Source of the DNA: Glandiceps talaboti
Taxonomy: Eukaryota > Hemichordata > Enteropneusta > Spengelidae
Direction of reading: 5' to 3'
Length of the DNA stretch: 64,000 nucleotides
NCBI RefSeq assembly: GCF_964340395.1
Contig: NC_135568.1
Location: 7,234,579 to 7,298,578 of the forward strand
In this document: one piece after another, positions 43,659-56,438 of the stretch
How positions within the stretch are numbered: position 1 is the stretch's first letter
Layout of the letters: each line of letters begins with the position of its first letter
The notes under the pieces: model-generated
The model's database searches: none
The model's input: only the letters and a program-made list of their open reading frames with translations
What the model was told of the DNA's origin: nothing
Made by a program: the position numbers and the translations under genes

Positions 43659-45508
43659 GCAAATGAAAATACAAAAGAAACAATTATAAAGTTGTCGCGC
43701 AGTGAGGATGTAGAAGTAGACAAGATATAGTGTTGATTATCAGTTGTAAAGTAAATAATTGAAGCCATTACAATCATCAAGTCCATGTGTATATTCTTTC
43801 GGCAGAAGTATGCTTCTTGTGCATTGTGAAAAAATAGCGATACTTATCACTTTTCAATGTGAATGCGTAAAGAATCCTGTTGTGTGTACTGTGATTCTGT
43901 TATTGTTAGTCTAGAGTTCAATAGACTATTCCAATCTTTGTGTTGGGGTACTCATATCCCGTGAGTGAGACAACTACATAAATTAACTTCTCCTGTGAAG
44001 AAACTAGCAGTTAGGCTAGGGTCAGAATTTACAGCAGGGGAGGGAGGAGGGGGCTGGAGAGAAATTATTTTGGTCAAAAAGTTTTTCGCAGACTCCCATT
44101 CTCGCTCTCAAAAGAATTCATCCCCCTCCCCGAATTGAACCCAAGAATGTTTGTAGCCCCCTCCCGACTACGCATATTGTAATGTGTAGTTATACCCCCC
44201 CCCCCCCCAGTATGAACAGTATAATTGGAGTTTGACTTTATATCCTAAAGGCCGGCATATCGGCCGTATCGCCTAGCAATATAACAGCCAATCAAATAGC
44301 TCGTTACTGCACGTGTTTGGCATCCAAACATAGTGATGACGTATTGCCGCCATTGTTAACGTCGCTGTGTATTACTTTATCGGACATCGCTCTTCAATAA
44401 TATGCCTCGTAGATGTATTACAACTGCTCAAATGCTGCTAGATGTGTTGAGTTCGGATGAGGAAAGTGTGCTAGGTAACAATTATGGCCATGATAGTGAT
44501 TTTTCTAGTGAGCATTCTAGTGTAAACGGCGATTTTGGCCACGTTGATTGAGCTGCTTCAAATGTTTCAGACGATGATAATTTAGACCCAGCACCTGTTG
44601 GCAGAGGGTATGGCAGAGGGAGGGGTCGTGGTAGGGGACGTGGGCATGGCAGGGGGGTTGCAATGGATGGGGGCGAGGCAGGGGACGTACTGGAGCTCAA
44701 AGAAGAACACCCCCCCCCCCATAGGTTGGCCAGTCAGTTTTTATCTGCTTTATTTATCAATTATTCATGTTTACACATCTAGAAAAAAATATACAATGTA
44801 TAAGGGCAGACAAATATGATTTCAGAAAGAAATAATATTTCGGAACAATTACCCTGGGGAGCTCAGGATATATGTCACGTTACCCTGGGGAGCTTAGGGT
44901 TGAAAGGGTTAATTTGGTTCAAATCATGAGCAAAATATTTCGGGGCCCCTTTCAGACCATCAGAATTTTCATAGCCCACCCCTTTGAACCCTCATTTTTT
45001 CACCACCACCAAATTCTGATCGCAGCCTTAGACAATGTATTAATGTAATATCATGTAACTTACCACTGACTGTAACATTCACTAGTATTCCATCACCTGC
45101 TAACATTTCATATAGTCGAACTATCATGTCGACAGGTTCGGGGAAATGATACACTGAGTGTATAGCGTGAATAAAGTGGAAGGTGACGATCACTTCACCT
45201 TTATCAACTCTCACCACATAATCTTCAATTTTTTCTATGTTGAACTCAAATTTCACATTTTCCCATTGCTTCTGTGTCTTTTTAGAGACAGTAAGTTCAA
45301 TGAATTTCTGTAATTCTTCTTCTACAGGTTCAACAGCTACGTAGACAACTTTGGGAAATCTATCAGCCAGAAAATTGATTGTTGCCTCTTCAACTTTTCC
45401 TGATTATGAAAACAACACCATGAATATTGTCATTCAGTCGTGTTTGAGAAGGTACATCATATCAGATTAATTTTAATATATGTATTCATACATACATACA
45501 TACATACA

Positions 45509-45542
<34 letters not shown>

Positions 45543-45553
45543 CATAAATGCAT

Positions 45554-45588
<35 letters not shown>

Positions 45589-45930
45589 TACATACATACA
45601 TACATACATACATACATACATACATACATACATACATACATACTCAAATAAGTATAAGTGTCTCACAGTACATACATACATACATATTCATTCATTCATT
45701 CAGTGATGGTATAAAATTTTCTAGCTACGTTAGGTAAGTCGTTACATACCGTTGCCTGTTCCAACAGACAATACTCGCAACTCAGCAATGTTCTCACATG
45801 TCAACATCATCTTGACAACTCCTTTTAAATCTTGACCACGTTGATACCCTACCATGTTATTTATGTAAATTTGTAAACATCTGTGGTATTCCTCTGGGTA
45901 GTGAATTAATGATTTTATTATCTCAGCCAT
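42792..45930 (-). CDS. Histamine N-methyltransferase-like gene, copy 2 (three coding exons)
   Basis: Exons 45750-45930, 45064-45399 and 42792-43144 have the same lengths and phases as copy 1 and give 289 residues plus stop. SAM motif I (LRVLSVGTGNG), VYVAVEP, FHFIHAIHSVYHFPEP and the C-terminal TLDFMTQIPGFRKNAP segment are intact. The last 87 residues of the two copies are identical, which points to recent duplication or gene conversion. No frameshift or stop was found, so both copies look functional. The intron before the last exon holds nested transposons (44010-45028). Confidence 0.85.
43573..43656. repeat. (CA)n microsatellite
   Basis: About 84 bp of CA with one CATACA interruption, in the HNMT copy 2 intron. 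Confidence 0.95.
44230..44912 (+). mobile_element. piggyBac-type element, internally deleted
   Basis: The right end, read on the minus strand, is TTAACCCTTTCAACCCTAAG with a sub-terminal repeat CCTGAGCTCCCCAGGGTAA, typical of piggyBac termini at a TTAA target. The left end near 44230 keeps AAAGGCCGGCATATCGGCCG but lacks the terminal CCCTTT. Only the start of the transposase gene is present. Confidence 0.65.
44402..44700 (+). pseudogene. piggyBac transposase N-terminal remnant
   Basis: From the ATG at 44402 the frame reads an acidic, Ser-rich N-terminus (LLDVLSSDEESVLG, HDSDFSSEHSS), a TGA stop at 44549-44551, then continues in frame with SDDDNLDPAPVGRGYGRGRG. The acidic start and following Arg-Gly tract match piggyBac-family N-termini. 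The DDD catalytic core is missing, so it is dead. Confidence 0.6.
45486..45643. repeat. (CATA)n array in HNMT copy 2 intron 1
   Basis: The counterpart of 38363-38542, with a longer CA block in the middle. Confidence 0.95.
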
Positions 45931-46057
45931 ATTTATCTAGAAAATATCATTAATTATGTGGAAATAGGGGTAACAAATACTAGTACGTATTCATTTTAGC
46001 ACAACTGAACTGATAAGGTTCATAAGTGCTATAGGCATGGCAAAATGTCTGTCTGTG

Positions 46058-46188
<131 letters not shown>

Positions 46189-46189
46189 T

Positions 46190-46985
46190 AAACAACTTAA
46201 ATTAAACAACTGCTGTACCGATTGCTTTGATATTTGGTGGTCATGTTACTTCTGGTGTCTAGTTGGGAAATTATTCAAATGAAAATGATTGCTTCAGAGA
46301 TGTGGGTTTTCGGTCAAAAAATGTGATTTTTGGTCTAAAAACTTAAACTCAAAAACTATTATGCAGATTGGCATGATATTTGGTTGGAACATTCTTAGTG
46401 GCAAGTAAATTAAGATTTGTTCATGACATGATGAGTCCCTCAGTAATATGTAAAGTAGGGCTAAAAATGTGTATTTTGGTCAAAAACCTAAAATTCCAAA
46501 ATTTCTCAGCAGATTGGGCTGAAATTGAATAGGGATGCATCTGTCGGTGTATAGATAAAGAAATATTAAGCATATAATGATCTCATCCATAATATGCAAA
46601 TTAGGTGTAAAATGTTAATTTTGGTCAAAAGTGAGTAAAACATTCAAAAATGTATGCAAATATCCCTATCAATCATGATCACACCCATAGTAACAGCCAA
46701 ACGGTTGTGTATTTTACAAAGATAACAATTGGGATTAATAGACAATTGAATAAACATTCACACAATGTATGTAAATTTGCCTAGCAACAAGACTACGCCC
46801 ATACCAACAGCCAAATTATCACATATATTGCAAAGATAGCAACATGGTTAATTATGCAACTGGATAGTCATTCAGCAAATGAACACCTATTTTAGCATGG
46901 ACTAGCATATGGATAAACAATTTTAAAAACTGTACAGGTGTGCTACAACGCTAGCACCATTGGCGGTATTTTTTGATCATCTTCA
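46190..46985 (+). repeat. Dispersed repeat upstream of HNMT copy 2
   Basis: This is the segmental-duplication counterpart of 39050-39840, with only scattered substitutions. It ends at a poly-C tract (47043-47061) where the copy 1 order is interrupted. Confidence 0.6.
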
Positions 46986-47176
46986 AGTCATATTTCAAGT
47001 AAGTGTTATGTATTTGTCATTTTAGCCTACATCATTGCATGTGCCCCCCCCCCCCCCCCCTAAATAGACACCATTCACTTCTAAGCTATTAAATTGATTT
47101 GTACAACTTACCACGGGTTCCCCTCAGTGATTATGTTCCAAACTTAGGTTGATATATCAAAAGAATGTTAACTTAC

Positions 47177-47265
47177 CTAAATGAGTACACGTCAGATGAA
47201 AAAACTTGTTATGCTTGATGGGAAGACAACTCAACCAACTCGCCCTATCATAGTGCACGTGACCC
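47177..47265 (-). promoter_or_regulatory. Candidate 5' noncoding exon and promoter of HNMT copy 2
   Basis: This is the counterpart of the copy 1 region: a donor at 47177 (ATTTAG|GTAAGTT) and a CACGTGACC E-box near 47257. A second possible leader exon ends at 47112. Confidence 0.4.
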
Positions 47266-48732
47266 CTGTACACATCATAAATTGCAAGGTGACAAAGCGT
47301 CTATTACATTATTAATTTAACCACAGACAAGTATATATGAATATGTGTATTAGTTATCTGTGATTTAACAACCACGTGTGGGCCGGCGGGCATCTACCAA
47401 CCCTCTGAACGTCGTAAGTTGGAAAGATATTAATAAATTAATAAATTCATTCATTCATTCATTCATTCATTCATTCGTTCGTTTATTTATTCATTCGTTC
47501 ATTCATGTAATATAAGTGCGAAAGTTGGAGTATACATAATTATAGTAACAAAACAATAGTAGTTTACAAAAAACAATTTTTTTTTATTTTGGAGTCCAAA
47601 ACATTAGCTTGTCGCAAGGACCTTGAGTTAGGCTTCAACTAAAATCCAAATATGGAGCGTCAATAATATGGGCTAAAATGAATTGGAGGTATAATATAGA
47701 CAAACATATGTAAATATAAGACATTGTAACGATCTAACAGTATTAAAATCTGAATAATGATTACTAATTAACATATAGTAAAGCTTTCTAAACATCGTTT
47801 GAGGTGAGACACATATTCTGTTGTTAGACTATTCTGAAGATCACCGCCTGAAAACGAGATAGGAAACTGCCTGGCAGCTGTGTGTGCATTGACATCAATA
47901 CATACATGGAACTATAAGACTTGTCTCAAAGGTTTATGTCTTGTAATGTATAGGGATATTATTATTATTATCAAATAATTTTTATTAACGTTTTTAAATT
48001 ATGGAACATATTATATGGGAGATGTGATGCTTTATTTGGTCAGTCTCACAATCACCGTTATGAATAATTAATTTGAATGGTTATCCAAGTTTAGCATATA
48101 CAAAATAAAGTGTACTGGGGTGTTGGGTTTCAAAAAGACTTACTGAAGTCGCAGGATTTTTTTTTCCATTCTTTATATATTTTAATAAATTTAAATGCTG
48201 GTATGTTGTTCTTTGTTTAAGAAAATCGTGAAGTCTCGCAAGAAACAGTAGGTTGGCTTTCCACACCTATTTTTTTACGTATTCGAGAAAAATAATGATA
48301 GAATCGCGAAAATCGTGAAGTCTGGCAAGAAATAGTGGGTGCGGAAACTGACATCAACTTAAAAAGACAATATGAAACTGTTCTCCCAATCTGTAATGGC
48401 TGTATATCTGATAGAAAGAAATAAACAACACAGAGACCATTTGAAAAACAATGGAAAACCTGAACTAGACCACTTACACATGAAAACAAATAAAATAAAA
48501 TAAAAAATCTACCTACCCCACCTATTTTAAAATTGAATGTAGTCGGAACCACGCAATTTTTTTACTCCCTAATTAGTAAAAGTGGAAATTTGAGGACAAC
48601 ATATTCCTTCCCAAATTAAAAGTGAATGAGATACTCAAAACATCTGAAGACGAAATGACGAAAAAATCTTTCAAAAACAATAATGTTTACAAAATTGGTT
48701 TCGTTAGAAAATAATGGATCTCCGAGATTTCT

Positions 48733-49088
48733 TTAAAGGGGAACAAACTCAGTTTATATTTTTTGTTGCATATTTAAAAGGCATCACATTTTTAACCTCA
48801 CTGAAATACACTTAACCATGACTTATATACAATTAATAAATTCAAACTTGGTAGTACGATATAACACACAAACGATGCAATAACTTAATTTATTACACAT
48901 ATTATGAAATGATGAGGAAATCCCTACAGTACAATCAACTGTTCTAACAATGCCAAAAGACAATTGTAATGTTATAAAAGGAATGTATTGATATTAACAT
49001 TTTACTACCATAGATTAAACAAGGTTTTATGTATTTCAGTATTTTCACTTCAGTAAAAAGTTCATTAACTGAGCTTGTCCCACTTTAA
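48733..49088. mobile_element. TTAA-flanked MITE, family A, second complete copy
   Basis: This has the same termini as 9617-9965 (TTAAAGGGGAACAAACTCAG; GAGCTTGTCCCACTTTAA), similar length, and internal phrases shared such as CATATTTAAAAGGCATCAC versus CGTATTTAAAAGTCACTC. Confidence 0.7.
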
Positions 49089-49239
49089 TGTAAAATACAA
49101 AAATGGTGTAAAATGTCACAATCATATACATTTAAAGATTCTGATTTCTTTACACATTAACTTATCTTGTGGTGGGACTGAAGTAGGGTGGGTACAACTT
49201 CAACTACATACGATAGTTTTTAATGGCGAGGGGCTTCTC

Positions 49240-49480
49240 TATTTGTATATAGACCTGTGTACATGGTTTGATTTGCTTTTATTAGAACAACTGAACTTCT
49301 AAGGTTCAGTAGGGTTTATATTGCAAAGATGAAAAGTGAAAATATGAAAAGTGGGAAGGGCAGGCAAGTTATTAAAGATTCAAAACATGTATGCAAAGAT
49401 ACTATACTATACTTAATTCTCATATAGCACTGCGATAACTTATCGTTGATCCTTAAATCTGTGTTTATTCTTTCATACGT
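49240..49480. repeat. Remnant of a third HNMT duplication unit
   Basis: TATAGACCTGTGTACATGG and TGCTTTTATTAGAA at 49246-49285, then CTTAATTCTCATATAGCAC and AATCTGTGTTTATTCTTTC at 49410-49470, match the 3' flank of HNMT copies 1 and 2 (35415-35560; 42720-42800) up to the stop-codon region. Coding sequence beyond that is lost. Confidence 0.65.
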
Positions 49481-50684
49481 CATCATTTTTTGTCAAAATC
49501 TCACAAGCATGTCGTTTCAAATGCATATAAATATGCCTAATCAGAAAACCCAATTGAATAGTAAATATCGATATTTTGGTGTTACATGATTTCTACTGTG
49601 GCCATTTTGATTTTATCCGAATAACGCGTATTATGATACTTTACTTTTTGCACATAGGTACAAATAGACCCCCACCCACCACACTGAGTTGGGAGTCTAA
49701 AGTTTACTTGCTTTGTTTGTGCAAAACCTTGGCATTAAACTCATTGTTTTTGAGAACATGTACATACTAGCTAGTCAATGAATAAGTGTAGAACTACAGG
49801 GGAGAGTTTTCAATGACTTTATAAGTACATTGTAGGATGCCATGTTAACACATGTCTACCAGACAATAAACTGAATTATCCAATTAATTATGTGGAACAG
49901 ACCGCAATGTTCTTTCTCAGCGACAGTGCTGTTTCTATGCAGTCTCAAGGACAGGCATGTTTCTTTTGTCTAGTGATTGTTTTCACAAGAAAATTATAGT
50001 AAAAATAGAAAATGAAAAAAAAAAATGGCGACAGAGATCAAGGGATAGAAGCTGTGGTTTATGCTGGGAACAAGTGTGGCTTGTTTGCTTGAAGATCACT
50101 TTTCATGCATACAAAAGAGGGCCATTTAAAAAAAAAAAACCAACAACAGTATAACACATAACCCAGTCTAGAATCCAGGCGTATACTAGGAAGTTTGTAT
50201 TTTGGCAACCCCAAAATATGATGAAAATGTGATGGGGAATTAACGAATTCAACATCCCCATGACTTGCGTGGACTCTAGGCTACACATAATCTCTCTAGA
50301 AAAAGAATCTGGCAAAGAAACCAGGTAGAGAAAAGACGTAATTGACTGGGGTGAACCATCATGGGAATAAAATAAAGAGTAATAGGGACTCCGCCAGAGC
50401 AAAATCCCCCCCGCGACTAGATGCTTACGTGTATAAATACACATGCACAAAATGTGTACGGCCGGCTTTATCTCCACCATCATGCACCTCCACTTTGAGA
50501 AAAGGTTAGAATGGCAATGAATGTGTACTAGCATTTACTCTACATTTTAGTCCTAGACAAATGGCACTGTAACCACATGTTGTATTCTTTGATACAGTGT
50601 TGCAGCCAGCATTTTGAAAGGGTGGCACATAGTGTCCCGAGACTTTCATTTTTCTGGGTTATCATAAATATTTTTGGGACATTA

Positions 50685-50880
50685 TTAAAAAAAGCACCAA
50701 TGCCGTTGTAGCACAGCTATACAGTTTTTTAAAATATTTATCCACATGTTGATCCATGCTAGATATTTGCTGAATGCAGTTGCTAGTATCAACCCTGTTG
50801 TTATCTATGCAATATTCGTGATCATTTGGCTGTTGCTGTAGGCGTGGTCATGTTGCTAAACATGTTTGCATACAATTTTA
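50685..50880 (-). repeat. Inverted third copy of the dispersed repeat
   Basis: Phrases such as GTTGTAGCACAGCTATACAG and GGCTGTTGCTGTAGGCGTGG are reverse complements of sequences near 39800 and 39665. This shows the repeat is mobile or dispersed and not confined to the HNMT duplication. Confidence 0.55.
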
Positions 50881-51073
50881 GTGTGGGTCATCTATGACTC
50901 GTCACTTCCAAAGTTGTGGGTCAGGTCCAAATAATGTGTGTCAAATGACCCAAAACCCCCTCTGGCTGCAACAGTTACACTGTTGATAGCTTATTTTATT
51001 CAGCGATATTTTGATTTGCTCAGTTGACAGTTTGTGATTATGAAATTAAATATATTAATATGTCTCCCTATAG

Positions 51074-51127
51074 GTTCACAACCCAGATGTACAAGTACAA
51101 GGTGATGACGACAATTATGCAGACCAG
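51074..51127 (+). CDS. Internal exon of an acidic protein (a)
   Basis: A 54-bp phase 0-0 exon lies between a CTATAG acceptor and a GTAAGT donor and encodes VHNPDVQVQGDDDNYADQ. It is too short to assign. Strand, phase and acidic character agree with the exon at 54388-54510, so both may belong to one gene. Confidence 0.45.
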
Positions 51128-51708
51128 GTAAGTTACATTTCATAGATAGAAACCAGCACTTTTGTGGATGCCTAATGGGTTTAATATTGCTAGATTCTTT
51201 CACAGTCTACTGTCTTTTAATAAATTTAGGACACTTTCTTGAACTCACAGCTGTGGACTCTCTGATCTAAATTAATGTAAATAGTAATGTAATATACTGC
51301 TACTTAAATAAACACAGCAGACTGTGAGATAGTCTAGAGGTATTTGGTGACATTTTAGTAATCAAAATGGTCACATGTCAGCACAACTGGTAATGATGAC
51401 GCATGGACATTAGTGGAGGGGCATCATGTAAACCAGTAGAGGGGCATGGTGTACACTAGTAGAGGGGCATCACTGATACAATATAGTGCACCACTTTCAT
51501 ATTAGATTATTCATGCCTGATGGCTTGTTAAGATAGCTGTTGCTATGATGGAAAGCTCACTGTAGACATGCCAAATTAAGTACAGACAGAAAGTGTAGCA
51601 TGTTGTCATTAATATTTATTAGTGTAAGTAGTTTGTGTATGACTTGCATTGTTAGATAGCATTAGTTAGAGACATGTCATGATGGTTTTGTGTGTGTGTG
51701 TGGTGATG

Positions 51709-51880
<172 letters not shown>

Positions 51881-52221
51881 TATTTTTAGATGGGAAGGCA
51901 TAACAAAGTGTAATTGTTTTGTACAATGAAATGTTGTGGAGGGATAGCGAGACTACCAGGTGCCATGTTGTTGCAAAGCATGATGGGCAATCAACCATAT
52001 TTTAATGCATGAATTGGTATATATATAAATAGACAAGGGTAGCTAAGGTGTCAGATCTGACAAGTTTGGTCTGTGACCATTTATTTTCTCTTCTAAATGA
52101 TAAATTACAAGGAGTACTAATTTCAAAAGTAACGATAGGAATTGTTTAATTCTTTCAAACTGAATTTAGAATACATTGAATTATTACTTTACTGACTTGA
52201 AGGAGTTCTAATACCATAAAT

Positions 52222-53758
52222 TTAAAGCTGCACTAGATGAAACTGGAACTTTTCCTGAAGATGTTTTGTTAGATATACGACACTGCACTGTACAATATCT
52301 TACCCACAACTCTCTCTGATTGGTATGCTTGGAGGTTCCTTATTTTATAACTTTTTCAATAATCCATACTTTTCAACATTTTAAGCATAGTAATTAAGTT
52401 TAATTAATATGTAGAAAAAGAACGCTTAGGAATCAAAAATAAAGTTCAAAATTTTGTATAAAAATGAACTAACAACTGAATTAAGCATGTGCTTTGAATA
52501 AAACACTTTTCACCGTCAAAGTGTCAATAACTTGGGTAGTCAGTGTGTATGATGAGTTTTAGTATGTAAATTTCTTTTGTCATACCTATTCAAATAAATC
52601 TATATCTTTGGCAAAGTCGTAACAGGTGCATATATTTTCCTTAGTTTCGTCGCAAATATTCTGCATGTCTTTCAAGAAATTCTGCTGACAAATTCCTAAA
52701 ATTGCTACTCCTTCTACAATAAATCACTGATACCAGAACCGATGAAAATGGGTATTCAGAAACTCATCAGTGGCAATTCTACGCTTGCCAATTGGAAAAA
52801 ATGTTTTTACAAAACCCTATACACTACAAATCAGAGAGAGTTGTGGGTAAAATGTTGTACAGTGCACTGGTAATTGAGCCTTTGGTTTACTAAGATAGAT
52901 GTAAACTAAATCTATTGTTCTTCAATGTAGTAGATTACACTAGTGGGTGATATCAGTTCCTCTGTTGTGCGATTTCAATCACCCTGTGATCAAGATAGTG
53001 TAAACATTGGCAGTCCCAAAACAGCACTGCAAGTTCATAGAATTCCAAATAAACTACCGGTAGTTTTCAGAGACGTCTCCCTACTTAGACCATAATTAAA
53101 CCAACATCCATTCAATAGCTTATCACGGTTGTATCAACATTCTGAGGTATATTTGATGAATTGTTAGCATAGTGTACATACATATATTATTTATTTGCCA
53201 GAGGTCAAAAAAAAAACGACAACCAAATTTACATATCAAGTGTGGAAAATGAAATAATCTAGTAATCACATCGCCAATAAGAAAAAAAAAAGTATATATA
53301 AAAGAATAACGTGAACTTCTGGCTGGACCACAAAAATGGTTTGTTCAAACTAGTCAAGTTCGTGGTCCAAGGAAAACATAAAAAGTTAACATGTTGCGAA
53401 AATAAATTCAGTTTGTGTAAATCTTCATAAACTGAAGACTCAATTACAAGAGTAATAACTGATTTACTCACAATATCATACACCTTATAAAGTATTGAAT
53501 CACCTGTGAGTCAAAAATTTCATGTAGCTGTATGATACAATGAATCTTATCAAATTGTTTTTTTGGGTCCACACCTTAAAATCAGCGGCCCAATGCAATC
53601 AATATTTCAACCTGTTACTGTACTATTTATGGATAAATTTGACTTGTAATAAACATGTATAATGTCTAATTATTGGTATTGAAACAATTTTCAGTGAATA
53701 TATTGTTGGTTGTCTGATCAAAAAATATAAACTTCAGTTGCAGCTAGTGCAGCTTTAA
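52222..53758. mobile_element. TTAA-flanked element, family C
   Basis: The termini TTAAAGCTGCACTAG and CTAGTGCAGCTTTAA are inverted repeats bounded by TTAA about 1.54 kb apart. No transposase frame is seen. A separate MITE (52281-52870) is nested inside, 55 bp from the left end. Confidence 0.6.
52281..52870. mobile_element. MITE family B, copy 1
   Basis: The left terminus CACTGTACAATATCTTACCC and right terminus GGGTAAAATGTTGTACAGTG extend as inverted repeats of about 40 bp (including CACAACTCTCTCTGATT). The element is about 590 bp and noncoding. A second, inverted copy is at 60157-60786. Confidence 0.75.
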
Positions 53759-54387
53759 TGTGAATCTCTTAAAGAAATTGGAAATCAAACAGTAACATCT
53801 GATTACAAATTGTTAACAATATATGCAAGGGGTGTCATTTCTTCAATTATTTTCTGTCCATTTTAAGGAAAACACCATTCCAGGAAATGTATTTTCTTAA
53901 AGTTTGGGTTCTGGAGAGTCATTTTATGGTTTCATATCTCATAATTTTCACTCGGCTACTACACCAAATTGAAACTCTATTTCACTGATACACCATTGCA
54001 TGATGGGTCTTAGCAGACATGAATATGTATTAGATACACACTGAATATTCATGACTTTATCTGAAGGAAATAATCAATAAGTTGTAGGAGTTGTGAATAT
54101 TCAGTGCACATTTAATAAATATTTATATGTGCTAAGAATCGTGAGGCAGTGGTTTACCACTAATGAAGCAATAGAGGTGAAACAAGTTTCATATTTGGTG
54201 ATTCTCGACAACTGAGTGAAAATTTTGTGATGTGAAATCATGGAATGGGGCTACAGAACCCAAAGTTTCTGAAAATACCTTTATTTCCAGGAGTAGCATT
54301 CCCATATGAAACAAAATCTGCAAAATGTATCTTGTTATACTCAACACAGACACATTGTATTTGAGTTTCTTGTTCTTTCTAATGTAG

Positions 54388-54510
54388 GATGGAGATGAAA
54401 ACAAAGAAGAGGATGAAGATGAAGACGAAGATGATGATGATGATGATGACGATGATGATGAAGAAGAACAGGAAAATGACGTACAACATGGACACCTTGC
54501 ACATAGAGCG
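54388..54510 (+). CDS. Internal exon of an acidic protein (b)
   Basis: A 123-bp phase 0-0 exon (AATGTAG acceptor, GTAAAT donor) encodes an Asp/Glu tract starting DGDENKEEDEDEDED, then EEEQENDVQHGHLAHRA. Such tracts occur in nuclear, histone-binding and secretory calcium-binding proteins, so function is open. The (GAT)n-like coding repeat is a natural slippage site. Confidence 0.5.
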
Positions 54511-54894
54511 GTAAATGATCTAAGAAACTGACAACACAATAGGGAAATGTAAACACAAATAATTTTTGCATCATTCACTGGCTCTGTTTGACACAACCAC
54601 GTAGAAACCAATAAGAAACTGCATATTCTATAAGAATATTGCAATTTTTTGATTCATTTTGTCTCAATGAAATAAACCATTTTAAACTACTGCAACTAGA
54701 CAGACATGTGGGTGCCAATGTTTTGATGTCTGCATTATGGCATACAAGTTCATTTCATTTTAAGAAATTGTGGCAAGAAACTGTATTCATTCAATCTTGC
54801 TGTCTTAAAGTGTAGCATATACAGTTTCTTATTGGTTTCTGAGCAGCTGTATCAAAACTGAGTGATCAGTAACTTGAATTGTAGACAGGGGGGG

Positions 54895-55110
54895 GGGGGG
54901 GTCAGATACACTTTTGAAATAGAGATAAAAATAACATCAAAATTAAGTTATTTCAGAATCCAATATGACCACCATCCAATGCTTTAATTCGCTGTGGGAA
55001 TGAAAGATTGTTAATTTCCAGTGAAGCTCAAAATTTCTTGTAATATTTCAAAATAGCCAGGAACAAGCTATCATATGGCAAACCTTGGAGAGATTTTAAG
55101 TATTTAAATT
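54895..55110 (+). repeat. Dispersed repeat related to the gene 2 intron insertion
   Basis: This follows a poly-G tract. Phrases such as AGCCAGGAACAAGCTATCATATG resemble 19425-19455, within the insertion at 18985-19548. Similarity is patchy and no ORF is present. Confidence 0.4.
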
Positions 55111-55619
55111 TCAGAGTATTAGTCCCAAAGTACATTTAAATGTCAAAATATGACTTCATGATTTTTCCATATAAATCACATCTTAGTGACTACTAAAGGT
55201 AACATTTGCCAGCCAAGGGTGTCTGTAACCATGGATACAAAATGTCCATTACAGCTCCTTAATATCTTCTCTGCAATATTGAAAAAGTAGAATATTTTGT
55301 GATGACATACACTAGAATTTAAAACAAATTGAAATACAGTATTTGATGTATATGTAATAGGGTATGAAAATATTTCACTTGGAATGTCCAATCATTTTTC
55401 TATCAGGGGGTAATATTTATTTGCTTTTTTATATATGTACTTTTTTTGCATCAAAGTTGCCAAGTAATAAAAGAATCTTAACGATATATGTGTGTGCTTG
55501 ATGTTATCAACTGAGTTTGGTCATTCACCAAAATCCCCCAAAAATTCCTGTAAGGGTATAAAAAAATTTTTTCATTTACTTGTGATTGTAATAGATAAAA
55601 GTGACAAAAACACATGTGT

Positions 55620-55800
55620 AAAAGGAGGGGGGGACCCAGTCTAGTGGGTAAGACTGTGGACTGGCAAGACAGAGTCCTGAGTTCAATTCCTAGACAGGTA
55701 AGTCTGAGTCCCGAGTTGGAATAGAAATAGAAGTTGGAATAGGAGTTGGAATAGAAATAGAAGTTGGAGTCCCGAGTTGGAATAGGAGTTGGAGTTGGGA
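55620..55800 (+). mobile_element. tRNA-derived SINE
   Basis: The head GGGACCCAGTCTAGTGGGTA and the following AAGACTGTGG resemble an RNA polymerase III A box, and GAGTTCAATTCCT near 55680 resembles a B box at normal spacing. A tandem GGAATAGAAATAGAAGTT-like tail follows. The tRNA fold is imperfect, so this is a SINE rather than a tRNA gene. Confidence 0.6.
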
Positions 55801-55946
55801 AAAAAGAACTACAAATGATTCTTTATTAGAAAATTTTTTTATTGACTATAAATATGAAACAATTTCAATGTAAGTGTTAAGAACTGTTTTTTTTTACTAC
55901 ACAACAAATGATTCTTTATCTGAAAATTGATTGACTATAAATGAAT

Positions 55947-56438
55947 TTAAAGTGGCCATATGGATGAGAATTTGGTATTTATTTTGGATTTTTATTTGAT
56001 AAAACAAATTCACTATGTGTTTATACTTGAAAAAATAATGTGAAATAACATATACTAAGTCTATGTTGATAACTCAACTGCAAAATATAAAACAATGTAT
56101 AAAATGTTTGTTACTGTATGTACAAGAAGACTTATATGTAATAGATAGTCAACGAGTTCGGGAGGGTAATGTGCCAATAAATGATGGGTCGCAGTTTTTT
56201 TAATTTATTTATTCAGGTAAACCAACCCTGTGTCGTTGACTATTACATATAAGTCTTCTTGTACATACAGTAACAAACATTTTATACATTGTTTTATATT
56301 TTGCAGTTTGACTTATCAACATAGACTTAGTATATGTTATTTCACATTATTTTTTCAAGTATAAACACATAGTGAATTTGTGTTATCAAATAAAAATCCA
56401 AAATAAATACCAAATTCTCATCCATGTGGCCACTTTAA
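55947..56438. mobile_element. Palindromic foldback/MITE element, copy 3 (longest)
   Basis: It is bounded by TTAAAGTGGCCATATGGATG and CATCCATGTGGCCACTTTAA. Nearly perfect inverted pairing runs through 490 bp. An inner segment (about 56120-56260) forms its own inverted repeat, AGAAGACTTATATGTAATAG with its complement. Confidence 0.75.

Larger units (their letters stand above)
44007..45030. mobile_element. Outer inverted-repeat element in HNMT copy 2 intron
   Basis: The left end (TTAGGCTAGGGTCAGAATTT) and right end (AAATTCTGATCGCAGCCTTA) are imperfect inverted repeats. The flanking intron sequence, GACTAGCAGTTAG in copy 1, is interrupted exactly here. The element has no coding sequence of its own and hosts a second element. 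Confidence 0.55.

Noticed and set aside
44598-44819. Gly/Met-rich plus-strand ORF
   Set aside because: It is an alternative frame of the Arg-Gly tract of the piggyBac transposase remnant.
55625-55698. Functional tRNA gene
   Set aside because: A and B boxes are present, but the acceptor and anticodon stems do not pair well, and a SINE-like tail follows.
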